A DNA stretch of 64,000 nucleotides from Deltaproteobacteria bacterium IMCC39146 (GTDB lineage: Bacteria > Desulfobacterota > Desulfuromonadia > Desulfuromonadales > BM103). Below, in pieces: positions 7,029 to 17,383 of this stretch (position 1 is its first letter; every line of letters starts with the position of its first letter). A program made the translations under genes and the position numbers. The notes beneath the pieces were generated by a model. That model was not told the origin of the DNA, did not search any database, and worked only from the letters and a program-made list of their open reading frames with translations. Location: assembly GCA_030005635.1 (NCBI GenBank), contig JARUHP010000001.1, positions 124,001 to 188,000 on the forward strand, in the 5' to 3' direction.

Positions 7029-9623
7029 TCATGTCTGGTCAACCCGGGAGCAAAGCAATTGTTGCGTGACGACATCGGCCAACATCAGCAGGTTTTCCGA
7101 CTGTACATCAACGACCTTGACCACAGGCTTGAATCGACTGCTACTCGGCATCAGCCCTTCCAGAAGGTTGGCGCGCTGATAAAGCCAGTCACTGTTCAGC
7201 GTACAAGAAAAGGTGTCTGGAAAGAGGGCCAAATAAAAGATGTCGGCCTCAACCAGGTCCTGAAAAAAATGTGACCCAAAAGAAAGTTCAGGCATCAGGT
7301 CACCTTCAGCAAAGGCAACTTCACCGATGGCCGTCATGTTGTTGATTTCTGAAAACTTGACCGGTACTCCCAACGAGGGCGTTGATGTGCCCCAACGTCC
7401 AGGTCCGAGTAACAGCGTCGGTTGTTGTTCTCGATCTTTGATGCGCCGGTTGAGGCGGCCAATCAGGCGAGCTACTTCGTGTTTGTCGGAGAGGGACAGC
7501 TGTGAGTACTGCTTGGCATCAATCCAGATGACCCGCTTAATCGGTAATGCTGAATTGCCCCCCATGAAACCGCCCTCGGCGGCAAAAAAGACTTTTTCGG
7601 GTGGAACCTCTTCTGGCATGCTGATCCGCTTTTTTAGCCCCTTGGTCTGTAGCGGCCGACACTGCAGAAGGTTGATTTTGGAATCCCCTTGCATGGTTTT
7701 GTTAACGGTAAATTCAATGTCAACAGGATACTGGTATGCTTTTTCAAGGGTCTTGAGAAGCTGTTGCATTCTTGCGGGGAAGTCTGTTTTCTTCAGCAGC
7801 TCTTCAAAAGTCAGAAGCCAGACATCTTGAGCGGGCCGCCCGCGCTCTTTTAGTCGGGAAATGGTTTCCTGATCAGGAACACCATACGCCTTCAGGTTCA
7901 GGTCGATGCCTTCGCTGACCAGTTGCAACAGTGGCCTAGATTGCAGGTCGTTCTCACTGATGTTAACCAGGTCGACATCCTTCTGGGAAAATCGGCGAAT
8001 ATCTTCATAGCCTTTGAGTGGCAGCTTCATCGGCTCATCGAGAGCGACAATCCGCGGATAATCACCCTCGACCCGATCAACTGCACGTGTGCCAAGCCCA
8101 AGAACCAGCCGTAGCATACCGGCCTTCGGATCCATATGCTTGTCCCAGACAAAGGTATTGTAAGAAATGCCGACACCGGCCAATTCGGGGAAGTAATAAT
8201 TTTTATGGTAAGAGCCGGAAACGCGCTGAACAAGAAGGCCCATTTGCTCTACCTTTTGATCAAGACCGCGTTGCTTGCGATAGGTCAGAGCGTCTTCGCT
8301 CATCGTGCTGGAGAAAACTTTGCGAACTGCATCTTCGAAGGCATTGTATCGATCTTCCGGCGAGCCCTGGTTGGCACAAAAGAAACTGTCGTATTTGCCG
8401 GCAAAAGCGTTGCCAAAGCCGTCTTCCAGCAGTGAACTTGAACGGACAATAATCGGATATTGCCCGTAATAATCGAGCATGCTCATAAAATCTTCCCGTA
8501 ACTGTTCCGGGAAAGAGCCTGTTAACATCTTCTTATGGAGTTCGGCACCGGCTTCGAAATAACCTTCCGGTGTTTTCTGAGCCGCATAGAGCTCCCACCA
8601 ACCGTTATTGACAATGTAAGAGTAATAGACGTTTGACCCGACAAAGAAAGAGTCATGCTGCTCCAGTCGTTCAGACCAGTCCGCATCCGGCTGGTTTTCC
8701 AGAATGCGCCGTGCCAGCAGCATACCGACAGCTTTGCCGCCGATGAACCCGGTGCCAATCATGCGCGCTTTGTAGGAAAGCAGGTCGTTGAGTGAGAAAT
8801 AGCGTCGCGCAAGGTTGAGGATATTGTCTTCGCGGCCAATCAGATGACGACAAAGATGCGCCACCATTTTTTCCTGTTCCACCTGCGAGACGTTTTCAGA
8901 ATTCAGTTCCTCGGCTTGCAAAAAGAGGCGATGCCAGTGATCGAGACGACGACTGCCGGCATCCTGGACCTGGCGATAGGCTTTAGACAGAAGCTCGGTT
9001 GCTTCAAGACTGTTGGCAAGGGGGACAAAGCTGTCACCAGTCTTTCGATGCGGCAGGAACATGGTCGGGGAATGTCGCTCCCAGACCTTGAGCGGGTGAA
9101 CATAGAGCTGCCCTTCACGGTTGTGAAGTTCAAGCAGAACCTGAGTCGTCTCACGAATGCGGGCAATGGTTTTGTGGGCGTGACGATTGCGCAACAGGGC
9201 GAAGTAAGCCACCGTGTCAAGCTTGAACAGGTAAGGGCAGGTGACGTGGAAAAAGTTGGCGATCATGTGATCGGTGACCCAGGCTGACAGCAGGTCTGAT
9301 AGGCAATCGAACACGTAGAAGGCGCCAACGCCTTTTTCGGTGGCAACTTCGTGGATGGCACAGGCAAAGATCTCGAAACCTTCGCGCGGATCAAGCACAT
9401 AGGTTTCAACTGACAACTTTGGGTCAATCACAGGGGGGTGCTGACCAAAGCGGAAATAGATAACCTCTCGTTTCTCGGCAAGGGCCTGCTTTACGTAGGG
9501 AGTGACGAAATATTGATAATCTTCAATGCTATCAACCTTCCAGACGACATTGTCGCCCATCCTCAAGCCATCAAGGATTTCATCAAGGCCATCGAAACCA
9601 GTTGTCACCCATCTGTCATTCAT
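7029..9623 (-). CDS. KaiC/RecA-fold domain fused to PEP synthase-type ATP-grasp (PPDK-N) domain protein
   Basis: The 864-aa protein begins with a KaiC-like segment (VTTGFDGLDEILDGLRMGDN) in which the Walker A position is degenerate (WKVDSIEDYQ). From about residue 350 it has a pyruvate-phosphate-dikinase N-terminal ATP-grasp domain: VRSSSLLEDGFGNAFAGKYD, VQRVSGSYHKNYYFPELAGVG, DIEFTVNK and LLQCRPLQT. The swivelling phospho-His domain and the PEP-binding barrel of true PEP synthase or PPDK are missing. The C-terminal region has GPGRWGTSTPSLGVPVKFS. A start at 9623 is preferred: AAAGGGG lies 6 nt upstream, whereas the longer frame to 9785 adds 54 unlikely residues. Enzymatic role unknown; a regulatory or phosphotransfer function is inference. 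Confidence 0.8.
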   Translation of the reverse strand: MNDRWVTTGFDGLDEILDGLRMGDNVVWKVDSIEDYQYFVTPYVKQALAEKREVIYFRFGQHPPVIDPKLSVETYVLDPREGFEIFACAIHEVATEKGVGAFYVFDCLSDLLSAWVTDHMIANFFHVTCPYLFKLDTVAYFALLRNRHAHKTIARIRETTQVLLELHNREGQLYVHPLKVWERHSPTMFLPHRKTGDSFVPLANSLEATELLSKAYRQVQDAGSRRLDHWHRLFLQAEELNSENVSQVEQEKMVAHLCRHLIGREDNILNLARRYFSLNDLLSYKARMIGTGFIGGKAVGMLLARRILENQPDADWSERLEQHDSFFVGSNVYYSYIVNNGWWELYAAQKTPEGYFEAGAELHKKMLTGSFPEQLREDFMSMLDYYGQYPIIVRSSSLLEDGFGNAFAGKYDSFFCANQGSPEDRYNAFEDAVRKVFSSTMSEDALTYRKQRGLDQKVEQMGLLVQRVSGSYHKNYYFPELAGVGISYNTFVWDKHMDPKAGMLRLVLGLGTRAVDRVEGDYPRIVALDEPMKLPLKGYEDIRRFSQKDVDLVNISENDLQSRPLLQLVSEGIDLNLKAYGVPDQETISRLKERGRPAQDVWLLTFEELLKKTDFPARMQQLLKTLEKAYQYPVDIEFTVNKTMQGDSKINLLQCRPLQTKGLKKRISMPEEVPPEKVFFAAEGGFMGGNSALPIKRVIWIDAKQYSQLSLSDKHEVARLIGRLNRRIKDREQQPTLLLGPGRWGTSTPSLGVPVKFSEINNMTAIGEVAFAEGDLMPELSFGSHFFQDLVEADIFYLALFPDTFSCTLNSDWLYQRANLLEGLMPSSSRFKPVVKVVDVQSENLLMLADVVTQQLLCSRVDQT

Positions 9624-9773
9624 GGACATCCCCTTTAAGCTATCAACAAGAGTCTTAACCGCTGAAGCCTTTTCGGAACGGCAAAAGCGCAGGAGAACCT
9701 TGGCCTTCTTGTGCCCCGGCGTCGTCGTTGCGCTTTTAAGCTTTGCGTTTGCCGGACTTGCTACATAAAACAA

Positions 9774-9802
9774 CAGGGTCGGCAATCTTATTGCCGACCC
9801 TG
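9774..9802 (-). terminator. Intrinsic terminator of gdhA
   Basis: CAGGGTCGGCAAT and ATTGCCGACCCTG form a perfect 13-bp stem with a 3-nt loop. On the minus strand it is followed by TTGTTTTATG. It lies 18 bp past the gdhA stop. Confidence 0.9.
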
Positions 9803-9819
9803 CTTAACATCTTTTCAGA

Positions 9820-11244
<1,425 letters not shown>

Positions 11245-11332
11245 TCAAGCAAAATTTATAAATGCTAATTTTTTGTGCATATTTTTTATGCTTTATTTTA
11301 GCCCTCTGCCCATAGAGAGTGGGCCCATTGTG

Positions 11333-11440
11333 AGCCTTACGGAGAGCATGCAGCCACCATGGCTTTCGGTTTGTTAGCAGAAAGATTAAAACCCTTACTC
11401 CTGAAGACGGCAGTAAGGGTTTGGGTACTCTCGTAAGGCT
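11333..11440. other. Nested inverted-repeat element between yeiH and gdhA
   Basis: An outer arm AGCCTTACG(G)AGAG (11333-11346) pairs with CTCTCGTAAGGCT (11428-11440), with one bulge. Inside lie CTTTC...GAAAG and a perfect 11-bp hairpin AAACCCTTACT / AGTAAGGGTTT (11389-11399, 11412-11422). On the minus strand the inner hairpin is followed by TAATCTTT and can serve as the yeiH terminator. The outer helix would make a multibranched RNA. It is upstream of the proposed gdhA promoter. It matches no riboswitch consensus I know. Confidence 0.55.
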
Positions 11441-11526
11441 TAATGCAGACAGTTCATAAACAACAAGTCTAGGGGGGTCACAGCAGGAGGAAAGGTTTAC
11501 AGGCTTAGATGTTTTCAGCTGTTGCG

Positions 11527-12465
11527 TTAGTGGAGGTGGCCATTCAGGAGCAAAAGCAAAACAGTTACGCTAACGATGACCCACAGCATGATACCAAGGA
11601 GAAGGGGTTTGAGGCCCACCTGTTTGAGAACTTTCTTAGTCAAGCCAGCTCCTACCAGAAATAACGTTATCACCAGTGCCTGTTTGGCCAGTAGATAAAG
11701 GCCACCCCACACCCAATCGAGAGACGGCAGCCATGTGTTGATGAAAGCTGCCGCGATAAAGCCGAGAATGAAAAAGGGGAAAACACGTCTTTCTTCCGAC
11801 TTTTTGAACACGCCCGCAATCAGAGTGCAGGGTGCAACCCAGAGCGCACGGGTCAGCTTGGCCGTTGTGCCGACGCTCAATGCAAGAGCGCCATATGCGG
11901 CCGAGGCGCCGACTACGCTACTGGTATCATGGATTGCAAGAGCTGCCCAGAGGCCGAACTGGTGCTGGTCGAGACCAAAGAGATGGCCGAGGGGCGGAAA
12001 GAGAACCAGGGCGAGGGCATTTAACGAAAAAACCGTGGCCAGAGAAACTGCGATCTCCTCATCCTTTGCCTTGATCACAGGTGCCAAGGCGGCAATAGCG
12101 CTGCCTCCGCAGATGGCCGTACCGAAAGAGACCAGCGTTCGGGTGTTCGGCGGCAACCGCAGCGCCCTTCCCAAAAGCTCCCCTAACACAAGGGTTGCGG
12201 TGATGCTGATGAGGGTGAGTAACAGGGAGCTTTTGCCGACCTCTATAACCTCTGTGAAGTTGACCCCGAAACCGAGCCCGACAACTGAAAGTTTGAGCAG
12301 GGTTTTGCTCAGACGAGCGGTCTTTTCCGGAAAGGGGTTGCCGAACAGAAAGCTGAAAGCAAAGCCAGCGACCAGAGCCATCGGCGAGGTAACAAGGGGG
12401 ATCGCAGTCAACAGAAACAACGCGACAAAAGTCGACCTGTGTATTTTTTGCTGACTATTATTCAT
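11527..12465 (-). CDS. YeiH/UPF0324 family integral membrane protein (putative anion exporter)
   Basis: The 312-aa hydrophobic protein has about nine to ten membrane segments and matches the UPF0324 (YeiH, putative sulfate exporter) family. Recognisable parts are LLKLSVVGLGFGVNF, FGTAICGGSAIAALAPVI, AIHDTSSVVGASAAYG and the ending LFLVGAGLTKKVLKQVG. Substrate is not known; sulfate or taurine-derived anion export has been suggested for relatives. It is alone on its strand between gdhA and the IS remnant and is probably monocistronic, ending at the hairpin 11389-11422. No LysR regulator (often next to yeiH) is adjacent. Confidence 0.88.
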   Translation of the reverse strand: MNNSQQKIHRSTFVALFLLTAIPLVTSPMALVAGFAFSFLFGNPFPEKTARLSKTLLKLSVVGLGFGVNFTEVIEVGKSSLLLTLISITATLVLGELLGRALRLPPNTRTLVSFGTAICGGSAIAALAPVIKAKDEEIAVSLATVFSLNALALVLFPPLGHLFGLDQHQFGLWAALAIHDTSSVVGASAAYGALALSVGTTAKLTRALWVAPCTLIAGVFKKSEERRVFPFFILGFIAAAFINTWLPSLDWVWGGLYLLAKQALVITLFLVGAGLTKKVLKQVGLKPLLLGIMLWVIVSVTVLLLLLNGHLH

Positions 12466-12593
12466 ACTTTATCAACCGACGAAATCGGTTCAATTTCCCA
12501 GAGAAAGCCGGACCCGGGGATTTGAACAGAGCTACCAAGTGAAAAAGCCTTGCCAACTCATACAGATTAATACCAACGAAAGAGGAGCTTATC

Positions 12594-12866
12594 ATGAGCA
12601 GACGACCCATACGAAATCATTCACCGGCATTCAAGCCCAAAGTGTCTTTGTCTGTTGTCAAAGCCGAACAGACAATCACTGACCAGGCTCAGAGGTTACG
12701 CCAAGGAGTCTCATTGTTGCTGGGATTATTTCATGGAATGGTTACACACTCGATCCGAAGATTGAGGGCGTTCGTGTTTTATGGATGGTGTAATGTGAAA
12801 AAACAGTTCACCCCTCCGAAGCAACGAAATGTCCATAAGGCTAAGCATCTCAGCACAGAACGTTAA
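12594..12866 (+). pseudogene. IS3-family transposase OrfA remnant
   Basis: The first about 36 residues (MSRRPIRNHSPAFKPKVSLS, then VVKAEQTITDQAQR) follow the N-terminal pattern of IS3-family OrfA (RR..HSPEFKAKVALEAIKGEKT). The remaining 50 residues do not resemble a transposase. No OrfB and no terminal inverted repeats are visible nearby. A ribosome-binding site (GAGGAG) still precedes the ATG. I read this as a decayed, truncated insertion-sequence fragment. The flanking stretches 12466-12593 and 12867-12971 hold nothing else recognisable. Confidence 0.65.
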
Positions 12867-12971
12867 CAGAAAGGAACTACCCCGCCGCAGGAATCGCGGC
12901 ATCAACAGCCTGCAACCTTTGCTAACTCGCGCAGCAAGCTGCGGGAAATTAGACCCTCTTTCCGCGTTCCA

Positions 12972-14246
12972 TTATTTCGCCAGTGTCCGCCCACGTTCGA
13001 GAACTCGTTCGATGACGACTGCCGAGAGATGCAGATCGTATAGAGCTTTAACCCGTTCGTTGCGGGCGCGGGTCAGAAACTCCTGGGCATCCAGAAGATC
13101 GACAGTGGTTGCAATATTTGCCCGATAGCGGTTGTCATTGACGCGGTAGTTCTCTTCGGCTTGAAGCTCTGCTGTTTCAGCTGTGACCAGGTTTCTTTTG
13201 GAGACGCGGAAGGCTTCGAGAGCCGTCTGCAGCTGAAGGGTCAACTCATCTTCAGTTGCTTTGAGTTCTTTTTGCCGGGCTCGGATTTCGTGCTTTCGGC
13301 CGATCAATTCGTGACGGGTGTCGAAACCACTGAAAAGGGTCCAGGATGCCTGCAGGATAGCTTTCGACTCGCTGTCGTAATCAGTGTCACTGGTTTGCGG
13401 GATGCCGTGATTACCAAATCTGTCGTAGCTTAAGACCAGGTCGACTTCTGGAAGAAGGTCACCTCGCACGGCTTTCTTGCCGGCCTTCTGAGCAGCCAGC
13501 AGGCTATACAGGAATTTCAGCTCGCTGCGCCTGGCGAACATCTCATGACTCAGCTCTTCTTCCGGCTCCGGGGCTGCAGGTTCCATGGTGAGATCTGAAA
13601 TGATCTCCTCCCCATCGAGAGGGCGGCCCAGGGTCCTCGCCAGGGTTTTTCGAGCTATTACGAAGCGGCCCTTGGCTATTTCCAGGATTTGTTGTGCAGT
13701 GGCCATCTCCACGTCAACGCGCAACAGGTCATTGCGTGCAAGCAAGCCCTGATCCAGTCGTAATTTCGTTTCGTTGCGCTGTTTTTCGAGCAACTCTACG
13801 CTCTTGCTTTCGGTATCAACCGTACGTTCGGTACGAAGAACTCCAATATAGGCATTCTTGACCTCCAGAATGACGTCTGCAACCATACTCAGATACTTGT
13901 AATTTGCGGCCGAGGCCAGGTGTTTTGCTTCCTGTAAGCTGAACCAGTCGCTACCACCATTGAACAGGTTGTAGCTGGCGCTGGTTTCGGCCAAGCTCAG
14001 TTCCCGGCTACTTAAAGAAGGATCTTGATCTCCCCTCCAGTAGCTGTAATTTGCGTTGATACGCGGCCAGAAGGGAGCTTCCGCCTGATCGGAAAGTGCG
14101 ACGGCTGCATTCTCGAGCTCGAAGAATTGTTGTATCTGCGGATTATACTTCAGGGCATCATTCACGGCCTGGTCAATGGTCAGAGCAGGGGCCGAATTCG
14201 GGCTTAAGCTTAGCAATGCCAGCCCGATGATGAGCAGGATTCTCAT
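12972..14246 (-). CDS. TolC-family outer membrane efflux protein
   Basis: Outer-membrane channel of the tripartite efflux pump encoded by this operon. The 424-aa protein has an N-terminal signal peptide (MRILLIIGLALLSLSPNSAP, cleavage near residue 21). Two long alpha-helical, coiled-coil-rich repeats follow, as expected for the OEP fold: ANYSYWRGDQDPSLSSRELS, and ILQASWTLFSGFDTRHELIG in the second half. The C-terminal half includes YRANIATTVDLLDAQEFLTRA. Its ATG overlaps the stop of the RND gene by 4 bp, so it is the last gene of the operon tetR-MFP-RND-tolC. Confidence 0.92.
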   Translation of the reverse strand: MRILLIIGLALLSLSPNSAPALTIDQAVNDALKYNPQIQQFFELENAAVALSDQAEAPFWPRINANYSYWRGDQDPSLSSRELSLAETSASYNLFNGGSDWFSLQEAKHLASAANYKYLSMVADVILEVKNAYIGVLRTERTVDTESKSVELLEKQRNETKLRLDQGLLARNDLLRVDVEMATAQQILEIAKGRFVIARKTLARTLGRPLDGEEIISDLTMEPAAPEPEEELSHEMFARRSELKFLYSLLAAQKAGKKAVRGDLLPEVDLVLSYDRFGNHGIPQTSDTDYDSESKAILQASWTLFSGFDTRHELIGRKHEIRARQKELKATEDELTLQLQTALEAFRVSKRNLVTAETAELQAEENYRVNDNRYRANIATTVDLLDAQEFLTRARNERVKALYDLHLSAVVIERVLERGRTLAK

Positions 14247-17200
14247 GATGCGTTCTCCTTGCCAGGCTTGCGTTTCTCCATGCGGATTACAAAGATCAAG
14301 ATGGCTGGAATTACAAAAATGGTAAAGATGGTTGAAACGGCCAGGCCGCCGAGCAGAACACTGCCGAGACCCTGGTACATCTCTGCGCCGGCTCCGGGGA
14401 CCAGGACCAATGGCAGCATGCCGCAGATACTGGTTGTGGCGCTCATATAGATCGGGCGCAGGCGGCTGCGGGTTGATTCAAGAACTGCTTCGCGATAATC
14501 CATGCCGTTGTAGTGAAAGTTGTTGAGCGCCTGATGGACAATTAGAATAGCGTTGTTGACCACGACGCCGACCAAAATGACAAAACCGAGCATGGTGAGA
14601 ATGTCCATTGATTGCCCGGGCAGTCCTCTCATGGACAGGTAAACATTGAGTAGGCTCAGACCGACAAAGCCGCCGGCACTTGCGAGCGGTACGGTGAGCA
14701 TGATGATCAGTGGATAGATGAAGTTACCGAACATCGAAGCCATAAGCAGATAGGCGATCATGGCAGCGAGGATGAAGTTCCATTGCAGGACCTTGGCGGT
14801 TTCCAGCAGTTTGTCGGCGGCGCCACCGAGACGGACGTCGAGCCCATCAAGCAATCCGGCACTGCGCAGGGGCGGCATGATGTCGTTTTGGATCAACTCC
14901 ATCGCTTCCTGCAAGGGCATCTCAGCTGGCGGAGTGACCTGCAGGGTGACGGTGCGCTTACGTTCAAGGTGGCGGATCTGGTCCATGCCGGTGACCTGCT
15001 CCATGCTCGCCAGGCTGGAGACCTGGACGATCCTGCCCTGAGGTGTGGCAAGTGGCGCTCTGTAGAGTTGTTCAGGAGTGACAATGTCGCTTTCTGCGGT
15101 CTTGACCACCAGATCGATTTTCTTTTCCCCTTCGGCTTTAAAGTCACCAATTTCGGCGCCGTCCATCAAGACATCAAGAGCCTGGCCGAAGTCTCTGGCG
15201 CTCATGCCGTTGGCTTTGAGACGGTCGCGATCCGGGACAAAACGAACCTCCGGGTAAGTCAACTCGATCGATGGCACCGGTCGCACCTGGGCGCCCGGGA
15301 TATTTTGGCGGAGTTTGCCGAAAATCGCTCCGGCGGCCGCAACTATCTGATCGAGGTCGTCGCCGCTGACATCCACCTCAACACTGCGACCCCGACCAAT
15401 GTTGCTCTGGAAAACTCCGGGTTGCAGGCTGACGCCATACATGCCGGGGATCGAATAGATCATGCGATTAAAAAGCGGCAGTAGCTCGCGCGCACGATCC
15501 CATTCTTCAGCGATGGCGCCAACGATCATGAAGCCTTCACGGCCGACATAGAACATGTTCTTGATGGCCGGCAGGCCGTCCTTCTGTTGCTTGATGTGCG
15601 GGCCGGCAAGCGCGAAGAAGGTCTTGCCGATTTCGGTGCGTTCATCGATGGACAAACCGGGAGGCGGCACCAGAATACTCAAAACAAAATTACGATTGCC
15701 CTGGGGAAGGTATTCTTTCTTCGGCATCAGGATCACGACCGAGCCAACGGCCATGCTGATCAAGAGAACCACGGTTGTCACACGGGTGACCCAGTCGCGG
15801 GTTGCCAGGTGTACCAGGGCCATCAAGCCTTCGCTCAGACGATGGCCAACCTTCTCCAGGCCCTTGGTCGCTTTGGGGGGCTTTTTTGCCGCCGAGGACA
15901 GCAACTTGTTGGCAAACATCGGGATAACTGAAACCGAGACCAGAAGGCTTAAGGAGACAGCTGCAACAACAGCGATGGCGATGTCACGGAAAAGCTGCCC
16001 GGCTTCTTCCTGAATGAAAACCACCGGTAAGAAGACAGCTAGCGTTGTTAAGGTTGAAGCGAACACCGCCCCCCAGACTTCCTTGGTACCATCCAGTGAA
16101 GCGGTAAAAGCGTCTTTACCCATCTTGCGATGGCGGTCGATGTTCTCAATAACCACAATCGCATTATCAACCAGCATGCCGACAGCGAAAGCGATGCCGG
16201 CCATACTGACCACATTGAGGTTCCGCCCCATCAGGTCGAGCAGGATAAAGGTGCCGATAATACTGATCGGAATCGACAGACCGACCACCAGGGTGGCCCG
16301 CACTGAGCGGAGAAAGGTCAGCAGCACCGCTGCCGCCAAAAGGCCGCCGAACAGGATGTTCTGTTTGATCAGGTCGATGGCACTGCGAATATAAAAGCGC
16401 TGATCATAAACCCATTCCAGGTGCAGGTCCTTCTCGTGCAGCTTCTCCTCATTGAGCTTGTTGACTGCTTCTTCAAGCTGGTCTGTCATCTCCAGAATGT
16501 TGACGCCGGCTTCGGGGCGCGCACCGAGCGCGATGCCGTTGTCGCCATTTTGCAGAACGATAGCTTCCTGCTTGGCAAAGCCCTTGTGAACCTTAGCGAC
16601 ATCTCCCACGGTGATGCGTTGCTGCCCGGTTGATTTCAGGACAACCTTTTTGAGGTCTTCGGCTGTTTTGAATTCGGCCGTGGTGCGTATGCGAAAGTTG
16701 CGGCGGCCGACACTCATAGTGCCCGCAGAAACGTTGATGTTCTCGGTTTGCAAGGCCGCAATCAGGCTCGAGGTGGTCAGCTGGTAGGCAGCAAGGCGCT
16801 CCGCACTGACTTCCACGTGCATTTCGGCTTCGGTGCCGCCACCAACAAAAAGGTCGGAGACGCCACGGACACGTTCCAGGTGCTGGCGAATGTCATTTTC
16901 GAAATAAGTTAGATAGGTTTCGATCGGGCGTGGATTGTTTCCGCGGGTTTTGAATATGATCCAAACCACAGGTGAGGCTGATGCCCCTGATGCGGTCACG
17001 ACCGGTTTATCGACCGTAGATGGGTAGGAGGGGACTTCATTGAGCTTGTTGGAGACCCGCAGTAAGACATCATCAGCATTGGTGCCGACCTTGAATTTCA
17101 GTGTGATCGAACCCTGGTTATTGCGGGAGGTACTCTCCATCTCCACCAGGTTCGGCAAACCCTTGAGGGTGTTCTCCTGCTCCTCAATGATCTCACGTTC

Positions 17201-17377
17201 GATTTCGTAGGGGGTCGCACCTCGCCAGGTGGTGGTGACGGTAATCTCCGGTTCAACCACCGATGGGCTGAGCTGGTAGGGGATGCGTTGCAGGCTGATC
17301 ATGCCAAACATGACCAGCATGATGATGATGGACAGAATCGTGACCGGCCGCTGGATGGAGACTTTGATCAGGTCCAT
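14243..17377 (-). CDS. RND-family efflux transporter (HAE1/AcrB-like inner membrane pump)
   Basis: Proton-driven inner-membrane pump of a tripartite efflux system. At 1044 aa it has standard RND length with twelve expected membrane segments. The N-terminus (IKVSIQRPVTILSIIIMLVM) is typical of TM1. TM4 carries GMLVDNAIVVIENIDRH, in which the second Asp of the AcrB DD pair is Asn while the first is kept, a state also seen in other HAE1 members. TM10-12 motifs (GFVILVGVVVNNAILIVHQA, RLRPIYMSATTSICGMLPLV) are present. It starts 7 bp after the MFP stop and overlaps tolC. The substrate cannot be read from sequence. Confidence 0.94.
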   Translation of the reverse strand: MDLIKVSIQRPVTILSIIIMLVMFGMISLQRIPYQLSPSVVEPEITVTTTWRGATPYEIEREIIEEQENTLKGLPNLVEMESTSRNNQGSITLKFKVGTNADDVLLRVSNKLNEVPSYPSTVDKPVVTASGASASPVVWIIFKTRGNNPRPIETYLTYFENDIRQHLERVRGVSDLFVGGGTEAEMHVEVSAERLAAYQLTTSSLIAALQTENINVSAGTMSVGRRNFRIRTTAEFKTAEDLKKVVLKSTGQQRITVGDVAKVHKGFAKQEAIVLQNGDNGIALGARPEAGVNILEMTDQLEEAVNKLNEEKLHEKDLHLEWVYDQRFYIRSAIDLIKQNILFGGLLAAAVLLTFLRSVRATLVVGLSIPISIIGTFILLDLMGRNLNVVSMAGIAFAVGMLVDNAIVVIENIDRHRKMGKDAFTASLDGTKEVWGAVFASTLTTLAVFLPVVFIQEEAGQLFRDIAIAVVAAVSLSLLVSVSVIPMFANKLLSSAAKKPPKATKGLEKVGHRLSEGLMALVHLATRDWVTRVTTVVLLISMAVGSVVILMPKKEYLPQGNRNFVLSILVPPPGLSIDERTEIGKTFFALAGPHIKQQKDGLPAIKNMFYVGREGFMIVGAIAEEWDRARELLPLFNRMIYSIPGMYGVSLQPGVFQSNIGRGRSVEVDVSGDDLDQIVAAAGAIFGKLRQNIPGAQVRPVPSIELTYPEVRFVPDRDRLKANGMSARDFGQALDVLMDGAEIGDFKAEGEKKIDLVVKTAESDIVTPEQLYRAPLATPQGRIVQVSSLASMEQVTGMDQIRHLERKRTVTLQVTPPAEMPLQEAMELIQNDIMPPLRSAGLLDGLDVRLGGAADKLLETAKVLQWNFILAAMIAYLLMASMFGNFIYPLIIMLTVPLASAGGFVGLSLLNVYLSMRGLPGQSMDILTMLGFVILVGVVVNNAILIVHQALNNFHYNGMDYREAVLESTRSRLRPIYMSATTSICGMLPLVLVPGAGAEMYQGLGSVLLGGLAVSTIFTIFVIPAILIFVIRMEKRKPGKENAS

Positions 17378-17383
17378 ATCTCT

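Noticed and set aside
6835-7032. A 65-codon frame on the minus strand in the gap between rnhA and the KaiC/PPDK-N gene
   Set aside because: No ribosome-binding site, no recognisable family, and it runs across the operator palindrome and a terminator-like hairpin.
11333-11440. Known riboswitch (glycine, cyclic-di-GMP, TPP, FMN or glutamine class)
   Set aside because: None of the conserved core sequences of those classes is present, and the proposed gdhA promoter lies downstream.
12928-12945. CGCAGC-aa-GCTGCG as the terminator of tolC
   Set aside because: A 2-nt loop is too small and no T-run follows on the minus strand.
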